From DAIRVC01 sp036803025 (GTDB taxonomy: Bacteria; Chloroflexota; Anaerolineae; Anaerolineales; E44-bin32): a stretch of 10,721 nt of DNA. The notes below the pieces were generated by a model, which was not told where the DNA came from, did not search any database, and saw nothing but the letters and a program-made list of their open reading frames with translations. The translations under genes were made by a program, and so were the position numbers. Location: the NCBI GenBank assembly GCA_036803025.1, contig DAIRVC010000090.1, positions 1 to 10,721 on the forward strand, written 5' to 3'. Positions 6,347 through 10,721 of the stretch are shown here, one piece after another. Within the stretch, counting starts at the first letter, position 1; each line of letters starts with the position of its first letter.

Positions 6347-7564
6347 GTGACTCAGCCTACCGTCCGCGCCGATCCGAGCCGCTGGGCCGTCCTGCTGGCC
6401 TTCATGCTGGCGGTCGCCCTCAACCAGCTGCTGTGGATCACCTTCGCCCCGATCACCGGCAACGCCGCCGCCTACTACGGCGTCGACGATCTGAGCATCG
6501 GCCTGCTGTCGATGAGCTTCATGATCGCCTACCTGGTCGTCTCCATCCCGGCCTCGTGGGTGATCGACACCTACGGCTTCCGCGTCGCCGTCGCCATCGG
6601 CGCCAGCCTGACCGCCGTGTTCGGCCTGATGCGCGGCCTGGTCGCCGATAGCTACGGGTTGGTGCTGCTGGCCCAGATCGGCATCGCCATCGGGCAGCCG
6701 TTCATCCTGAACGCGGTCACCACCGTCGCCGCGCGCTGGTTCCCGCTCGAGGAGCGCGCCACCGCCTCCGGCCTGGGTTCGCTGGCCATGTACCTGGGCA
6801 TCCTGGTCGGGATGCTGGTCACGCCGTTCGTGACGCTGCGCTGGGGGATCAGCACGATGCTGCTGATCTACGGCGCCGGCGCGGTCGTGGCGGCACTGGT
6901 GTTCCTGGCCGTGGCCCGCGAGCGGCCGGCCACACTGCCGGGCGCCCCGGGTGAAGAGGCGCGCGCCCTGATGTTCGACGGCCTCAAGCAGGCGCTGCGC
7001 AAGCGCGACTTCCTGATCCTGATGGGCATCTTCTTCGTCGGACTGGGCGTGTTCAACAGCGTGACCACCTGGGTCGAGGACATCGTCCGCCCGCGCGGCT
7101 TCTCCATTACGCAGGCCGGTCTGGCCGGTGGGTTGATGATCATCGGCGGCATCGTCGGGGCGCTGGTCATGCCGGCCCTGTCCGACCGCTACCGCCGGCG
7201 CGTGCCGTTCATCGTGCTGACGTTGGCGGCGGCCATCCCCGGCCTGATCGGCGTCACCTACGCCGGCGGCGCGGCGCTGCTGTATGCCGCCTCGTTCCTG
7301 CTCGGCTTCGCCCTGCTCAGCGCCGGCCCGATCGGCTTCCAGTACGGCGCCGAGATCGCCCGCCCGACGCCGGAAGGCACCTCCAACGGGCTGCTGCTCC
7401 TGATGGGCCAGATCTCCGGCATCCTGTTCATCTTCGGCATGGATGCGATGAAGGACGCCGTCAGTGGATCGATGACGACCTCGCTGCTGGTGTTGATCGG
7501 GCTGATGGTGTTGGGGCTCCTGGCGGCCACGCGCCTGCGCGAGTCGGCGCTCTTGCAGCGTTAG
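6347..7564 (+). CDS. MFS transporter, FLVCR-like
   Basis: A 405-residue, roughly 12-helix carrier. SRWAVLLAFMLAVALNQLLW (11-30) with the Asn-Gln-x-x-Trp pattern, the following ITFAPI, YYGVDDLSIGLLSMSFMIAY (43-62), IPASWVIDTYGFRV (67-80) and GQPFILNAVTTVAARWFP (116-133) resemble the FLVCR1/2-related branch of the major facilitator superfamily. SDRYRRR (279-285) is the loop motif of the C-terminal half. Animal members move heme or choline/ethanolamine; substrates of bacterial relatives are not settled, so none is assigned. The start is GTG at 6347, in frame with a longer reading frame from 6284. It is preferred because GGAGGG (6335-6340) lies 6 nt before it and the upstream codons read as a Pro-rich non-family stretch. 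A strong stem-loop begins 7 nt after the stop. It may be co-transcribed with the acyltransferase gene, but the 140-nt gap makes this uncertain. Confidence 0.86.
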   Translation: MTQPTVRADPSRWAVLLAFMLAVALNQLLWITFAPITGNAAAYYGVDDLSIGLLSMSFMIAYLVVSIPASWVIDTYGFRVAVAIGASLTAVFGLMRGLVADSYGLVLLAQIGIAIGQPFILNAVTTVAARWFPLEERATASGLGSLAMYLGILVGMLVTPFVTLRWGISTMLLIYGAGAVVAALVFLAVARERPATLPGAPGEEARALMFDGLKQALRKRDFLILMGIFFVGLGVFNSVTTWVEDIVRPRGFSITQAGLAGGLMIIGGIVGALVMPALSDRYRRRVPFIVLTLAAAIPGLIGVTYAGGAALLYAASFLLGFALLSAGPIGFQYGAEIARPTPEGTSNGLLLLMGQISGILFIFGMDAMKDAVSGSMTTSLLVLIGLMVLGLLAATRLRESALLQR

Positions 7565-7571
7565 GTTTGCC

Positions 7572-7620
7572 CGGCGAGCGCAAAGCCCGGCCCTGATCGA
7601 GCCGGGCTTCGCGCTCGCCG
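7572..7620 (+). terminator. Long perfect-type stem-loop, probable terminator without a U-tract
   Basis: CGGCGAGCGC pairs with GCGCTCGCCG (10 bp), then comes one A/C mismatch, then AAGCCCGGC pairs with GCCGGGCTT (9 bp) around the 9-nt loop CCTGATCGA. It starts 7 nt after the MFS stop codon at 7564. The next bases are AAAAC, so there is no U-run on the plus strand. It may end transcription as a U-less hairpin, protect the 3' end of the message, or also act on the opposite strand. Confidence 0.65.
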
Positions 7621-7754
7621 AAAACCGCGCACGGGTCCGTGAGGCGGCTGTGCGGGGGCCGAGGAGCCTCTCCCCAATCCTTCCCCTGGCTGGGCCGCTC
7701 GCGCACGACCCGCCGACAGCCTACGCCCAACGTTCCCCTGACTGGAGGGGCGGA

Positions 7755-9695
7755 ATGCCGCATCGACGATTCATCCCTGCCCTGGCTCTGCTCCTGGCGC
7801 TGCTGGCCTGCAACCTGCCCGGTCGGCCTGGCGATTCCGCCGGCGACGAACCCGGCCTGCGCCTGGGCGACCCGGTCGAGGTGCTCAGCACCACGGTCCC
7901 GCCCGCGGGCGGGACGATCCGCGTCGATCAGCCCGAGAGTCCCATCGACGGTCTGGCGATCGATGTGCCTGCCGGCGCGTACGCCGCGCCGACGGCATTC
8001 ACGATTCGTGTGCGCCAGATCTTATCGCACACCTACGGCGAGCGGCTGCAGCCGCTCACGCCGCTGATCGAGATCGACAACGGCGGCCTCGAAGCGCAGA
8101 CCCACCTGATCGTGCACCTGCCGGCCGATCTCCCGCCCGATTCTTTCGCCATGGCCTTCCGCTACGATCGGGAGAGCGGCCGCCTGGAAGGCCTGCCGGT
8201 GCTCTCGATCGACGGCGGCGAGGTGCAGGTCCCGGTGCTGCACTTCTCCGAACTCGTGCTGACCTGGGTCGAGGAAGAGCTGCTCACGCAGCCGATCACC
8301 ACCCGCTTCGTCCTCGGCCGCGACAACTGGCCCTTCCCGAACGACGGATCGGTTGTGCAGCCGGCCGGGCACTGCGCCGGGGAGACGCTCTCGGCGCTCT
8401 ACTATCTCCAGATGATCGGCGGCGAGCCGCTCGTCACCGCGTTCGACGGCTATGACAACGGCTTCCGCCGCACGCCGGAGCTGGCGGTGGACGACCGCCT
8501 GGGCTGGCGGCTCAGCTCGGCGGCGCAGGCCATCAACCGCGTCGAGGGATCGAACGCCCGCCTCCAGTACTGGCTGACGACTCAGTCCCGGCAGCCGCGC
8601 CTGGCCCTGCTGACCTTCGCCCTGACGATGTGGCTGACGGGCGAACCGCAGCTGGTCCAGCTGCAGGGCGCCGGCGAAGCTGCGCACGCGGTCCTGGCTT
8701 ACGCGGTCAACGGCACCGAGGTCTCCATCTACGATCCGAACCATCCGACCGAGCCGCGCACGCTGACCTACCTGCCGGCTGAGCACGACTTCGCTGCCTA
8801 CACCACCGGCCTGACCAGCAAGGGCGCCCTGACGACGTTCAGCGAGGTCTACTTCATCCCGGCCCGCGAGGCGATCGACTGGGCCGCGCTGGGCGGGCTG
8901 TGGCGGGAGTTCTTGGGCGGGAGCGTGGGCCAGGCGTTGTTTCCGTCCTATACGCTCTGGGCGCAAGGCGCCGCACCCGGCGCGGCGGAGGCGCGGCGCG
9001 CCCTGACGGACGGGTTCCGCACGCAAGCCGATCGGCTGCGCGTGACCTTCGAATCGCCGGGTTTCCAGGGCCGGGCGGTGGTCTACAACGACTCGCCGCA
9101 AGCCTTCGAGGCCATCCTGAGCGGGCAGACGCGCGAGCTCGAGCTGGAGCAGGGGACGACCACGCTGGGGTTCGAGATCGAGGCGGAGGTGTCGCAGGGA
9201 GTCTTTCGCTGGGTCGATTTCCGCTGGATCGACATCGTGCGCGGCGAGGCGCCCACGGAGACGCAGCCGCCGGCCGCCGCGCCGGCCGGCGACTGGAGCA
9301 TCGAAGACTGCAACGCGCTGCCCTTCTTGCGCATCACCTCCTCCGAGCCGCAGAGCATGGCCATCGGCGGCGGGACGACCTGCAACCTGACGATCGACCT
9401 CGAGAACACGCACGCAGAGCACCCGATCATGGCCTTCTACTTCCGGCGGGCCGAGGGTACCCATGGCGAGAGCGTCGTCGAGGATTGGCTGACCGCTCCC
9501 CTCGATCCCGGCCAGCACGCCTCCCTCGCCCTGCACCGCACGATGCATGAGGGGGAGATTCAAGACGCCACCGACGCCACGCTGATCGGCGCCGTCTTTG
9601 CCGACTGGGATTCCGGCCCGGGCTGCCGCTGGATCTGGCAGGACCCCGAAGCCTCGGGCTTCCCGTTCCTGCCGTTGGAGAACAGCTGTCGCTGA
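7755..9695 (+). CDS. Lipoprotein with ZU5-like domain and papain-like cysteine peptidase domain
   Basis: A 646-residue exported protein. MPHRRFIPALALLLALLAC is a lipoprotein signal with lipobox LLAC, so Cys19 should be acylated. Residues about 45-172 form a beta-sandwich like ZU5 domains: GGTIRV (52-57), then IDGLAIDVPAGAYAAPTAFT (64-83). Residues about 183-370 look like a papain-fold peptidase. Gln202 and Cys207 sit in VVQPAGHCAGETLSALYYL, His311 in GEAAHAVLAYAV, and Asp327 in VSIYDPNHP, with order and spacing as in C39/papain-like enzymes. The rest (about 425-646) is predicted extracellular beta structure, with a Pro/Ala linker near 500-512 and four Cys (519, 543, 624, 645) that could pair. 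ATG 7755 is chosen over the earlier in-frame ATG at 7650 because GGAGGGG (7744-7750) precedes it by 4 nt and it opens directly into the signal peptide. Substrate is unknown. It appears monocistronic between a terminator and a convergent gene. Confidence 0.82.
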   Translation: MPHRRFIPALALLLALLACNLPGRPGDSAGDEPGLRLGDPVEVLSTTVPPAGGTIRVDQPESPIDGLAIDVPAGAYAAPTAFTIRVRQILSHTYGERLQPLTPLIEIDNGGLEAQTHLIVHLPADLPPDSFAMAFRYDRESGRLEGLPVLSIDGGEVQVPVLHFSELVLTWVEEELLTQPITTRFVLGRDNWPFPNDGSVVQPAGHCAGETLSALYYLQMIGGEPLVTAFDGYDNGFRRTPELAVDDRLGWRLSSAAQAINRVEGSNARLQYWLTTQSRQPRLALLTFALTMWLTGEPQLVQLQGAGEAAHAVLAYAVNGTEVSIYDPNHPTEPRTLTYLPAEHDFAAYTTGLTSKGALTTFSEVYFIPAREAIDWAALGGLWREFLGGSVGQALFPSYTLWAQGAAPGAAEARRALTDGFRTQADRLRVTFESPGFQGRAVVYNDSPQAFEAILSGQTRELELEQGTTTLGFEIEAEVSQGVFRWVDFRWIDIVRGEAPTETQPPAAAPAGDWSIEDCNALPFLRITSSEPQSMAIGGGTTCNLTIDLENTHAEHPIMAFYFRRAEGTHGESVVEDWLTAPLDPGQHASLALHRTMHEGEIQDATDATLIGAVFADWDSGPGCRWIWQDPEASGFPFLPLENSCR

Positions 9696-9721
9696 GGGTG
9701 TGCGGGGAAGTTCTGGAGTCC

Positions 9722-9742
9722 GCCGGGGACGAGGCGCCCGGC
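9722..9742. terminator. Weak hairpin between convergent genes
   Basis: GCCGGG (9722-9727) pairs with CCCGGC (9737-9742) around a 9-nt loop in the 51-nt gap between two convergent stop codons. It has no T-run on either side. The position suits a bidirectional terminator, but the stem is only 6 bp and such stems are common in DNA this GC-rich. Confidence 0.25.
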
Positions 9743-9746
9743 CTAC

Positions 9747-10463
9747 TCAGCGCTCGTAGGCGATCTGGCGGATGGCCGTGATGGAGAGCTCCCGGCCGAA
9801 GGTCACGCGGCGGATATCGGCCCGGGTGGACGCGAAGGCGATCTCGAACGTGCCGCCCTGGAACACGGCCTGCGCCTGAGCCGAGCCCAGCAGCCGGTCA
9901 GCCTCGCCGTAGGCCCGCAGGGTGTACACCTGGCTGGCGCCGGCGAAGTTCAGCCGGATCTGACGCACCGGTTCGGTGAAGGTGATCTCGACCGGGACGC
10001 CGTTGCAGCGGTCGATGTCATGCGGGTCGGCGGCGGTCAGGAAGTTGAAGTCGACCCCGCCGTAGCGGCCGGCGACTCGGACGGCGGCGGCGGTGCCTTC
10101 GGCGCAGTAGCCGGACTCGGGTGCGCCGGCCAGGCGGATCCCCAAGGACTCGAACTCGTCGCCCCGCAGGAAGCGCTCCTCGCTGATGGGCGTGCCGTCG
10201 GGCAAGGCCTCGAAGGTGATCTCGGCCGAGGTGGGCGGCGGCGGCAGCCACGGCGCCGGCAGGAGGGATCCCCAGGCCAGCAGGCCGAGCCCGATCACTG
10301 CCAGGCCCAGGCGAGCGACTCGCCCGAGACGCACGGCCTGGGGGATCCCGCCCAGGGCGGCCAGCGCCAGGCAGAGCAGACCCAAGCCCAGGGCCAAGCC
10401 GACCAGTATCTCGGTACTCCCTTCAGCGCCCAACACCCCGGCAGACCAGGCGACCGGTTTCAT
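9747..10463 (-). CDS. Two-helix membrane protein with extracytoplasmic beta-rich domain
   Basis: A 238-residue protein with two N-terminal hydrophobic helices at about 17-38 and 52-69, then a Pro-rich hinge (PAPWLPPPP, 69-77). The C-terminal domain of about 160 residues begins ITFEALPDGTPISEERFLRG (82-101) and continues EFESLGIRLAG. This pattern opens many secreted beta-sandwich domains, including some in PEP-CTERM-sorted and carbohydrate-associated proteins. VEITFTEPVRQIRLNFAG (158-175) supports the same fold. Cys120 and Cys153 could form a disulfide. No C-terminal sorting signal is present. The start ATG 10463 has a G-rich run (GGGGGGAG) immediately upstream, with shorter spacing than usual. 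It lies 37 nt after the right-edge gene on the same strand, so the two may be co-transcribed. No known enzyme motif is seen, and the function is unknown. Confidence 0.75.
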   Translation of the reverse strand: MKPVAWSAGVLGAEGSTEILVGLALGLGLLCLALAALGGIPQAVRLGRVARLGLAVIGLGLLAWGSLLPAPWLPPPPTSAEITFEALPDGTPISEERFLRGDEFESLGIRLAGAPESGYCAEGTAAAVRVAGRYGGVDFNFLTAADPHDIDRCNGVPVEITFTEPVRQIRLNFAGASQVYTLRAYGEADRLLGSAQAQAVFQGGTFEIAFASTRADIRRVTFGRELSITAIRQIAYER

Positions 10464-10500
10464 TCTCCCCCCGAATCGGGCGGGGTGGAGTGCCGGGCCG

Positions 10501-10721
10501 TCACTCGGACATGCTCACCACCATCCAGCCCAGCTCGGCCTGGCGCAGGAGGAAGGTGCGGGTGATGATGAACGGGCCGAGCTTGGGCCCGCGGCCGACG
10601 ATGTTGTGGAAGATATCGACGTTCGGGTCCTCGGTCGGGAGCGGCGCCCGCGGCTCGATGGCGATGTCGCAGCGCACTTGCGCCACGTTCCCGTTGGTCG
10701 ACATCTCCAGCACTTCGACGG
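10501..10721 (-). CDS. Unrecognised protein, 3' end only (N-terminus off the right edge)
   Basis: The frame is open from the window edge to a TGA at 10503-10501, giving the last 73 residues of a longer protein. An internal GTG (10713) and ATG are unlikely starts because the frame stays open to the edge and no ribosome binding site is seen. The visible part reads as alternating strands (NVAQVRCDIAIEP), an acidic Pro-rich loop, then GPFIITRTFLLRQAELGWMVVSMSE. A terminal strand pair with a Trp near the end is common in NTF2-like or lipoprotein sandwich folds. That comparison is weak. It is upstream of, and probably in one transcript with, the two-helix membrane protein gene. Confidence 0.6.
   Translation of the reverse strand, partial: VEVLEMSTNGNVAQVRCDIAIEPRAPLPTEDPNVDIFHNIVGRGPKLGPFIITRTFLLRQAELGWMVVSMSE

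Noticed and set aside
8022..9563. Long minus-strand open frame (513 codons) opposite the lipoprotein gene
   Set aside because: It is antisense to a gene with a ribosome binding site, lipobox and catalytic motifs. Its product is Arg/Gln/Gly-rich with no hydrophobic or domain pattern, as expected from GC-rich codon bias.

Overview
This window is GC-rich DNA (roughly two-thirds G+C), densely packed with genes on both strands. No rRNA, tRNA, CRISPR array, transposase or phage gene is visible. The Pro/Thr/Ala-rich linkers in the exported proteins, several lipid-anchored or single-pass surface proteins, and the gene mix resemble chromosomal DNA of a Chloroflexota (Anaerolineae-like) bacterium or a similar environmental lineage. 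That placement is inference from style, not from a marker gene.

Layout, left to right. (1) 1-380, minus strand: the 5' part of a single-pass membrane protein that runs off the left edge. (2) 546-2045, plus: an MFS transporter of the GPH/sucrose-symporter-like type, with an unusual glycine-rich insertion in its middle. (3) A convergent gap, then a minus-strand cluster read right to left from 4994 to 2245: a small ADP-ribosyltransferase-like protein, a Tat-exported DUF362 protein, and a sterol-glucosyltransferase-like GT1 enzyme. (4) 5100-6206, plus: a polytopic acyltransferase related to heparan-alpha-glucosaminide N-acetyltransferase, with a near-consensus -10 box only 10 nt before its ATG. 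(5) 6347-7564, plus: a second MFS transporter, resembling the FLVCR family, followed by a very strong stem-loop. (6) 7755-9695, plus: a 646-residue lipoprotein with a ZU5-like N-terminal sandwich and a papain-like Cys-His-Asp domain. (7) 9747-10463 and 10501-10721, minus: a two-helix membrane protein with an extracytoplasmic beta-rich domain, and the 3' end of an unrecognised gene that runs off the right edge.

What joins the genes is mostly the cell envelope: lipid or glycan modification (GT1, the HGSNAT-like acyltransferase), transport (two MFS proteins) and surface proteins. Only the minus-strand trio 4994-2245 and the right-edge pair look like possible operons. The least explained items are the papain-like lipoprotein, the small ART-like protein beside an exported DUF362 protein, and the helix insertion in the first MFS protein. 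I see no complete multi-gene defence or biosynthetic system. Functional assignments rest on remembered family motifs, without database searches.
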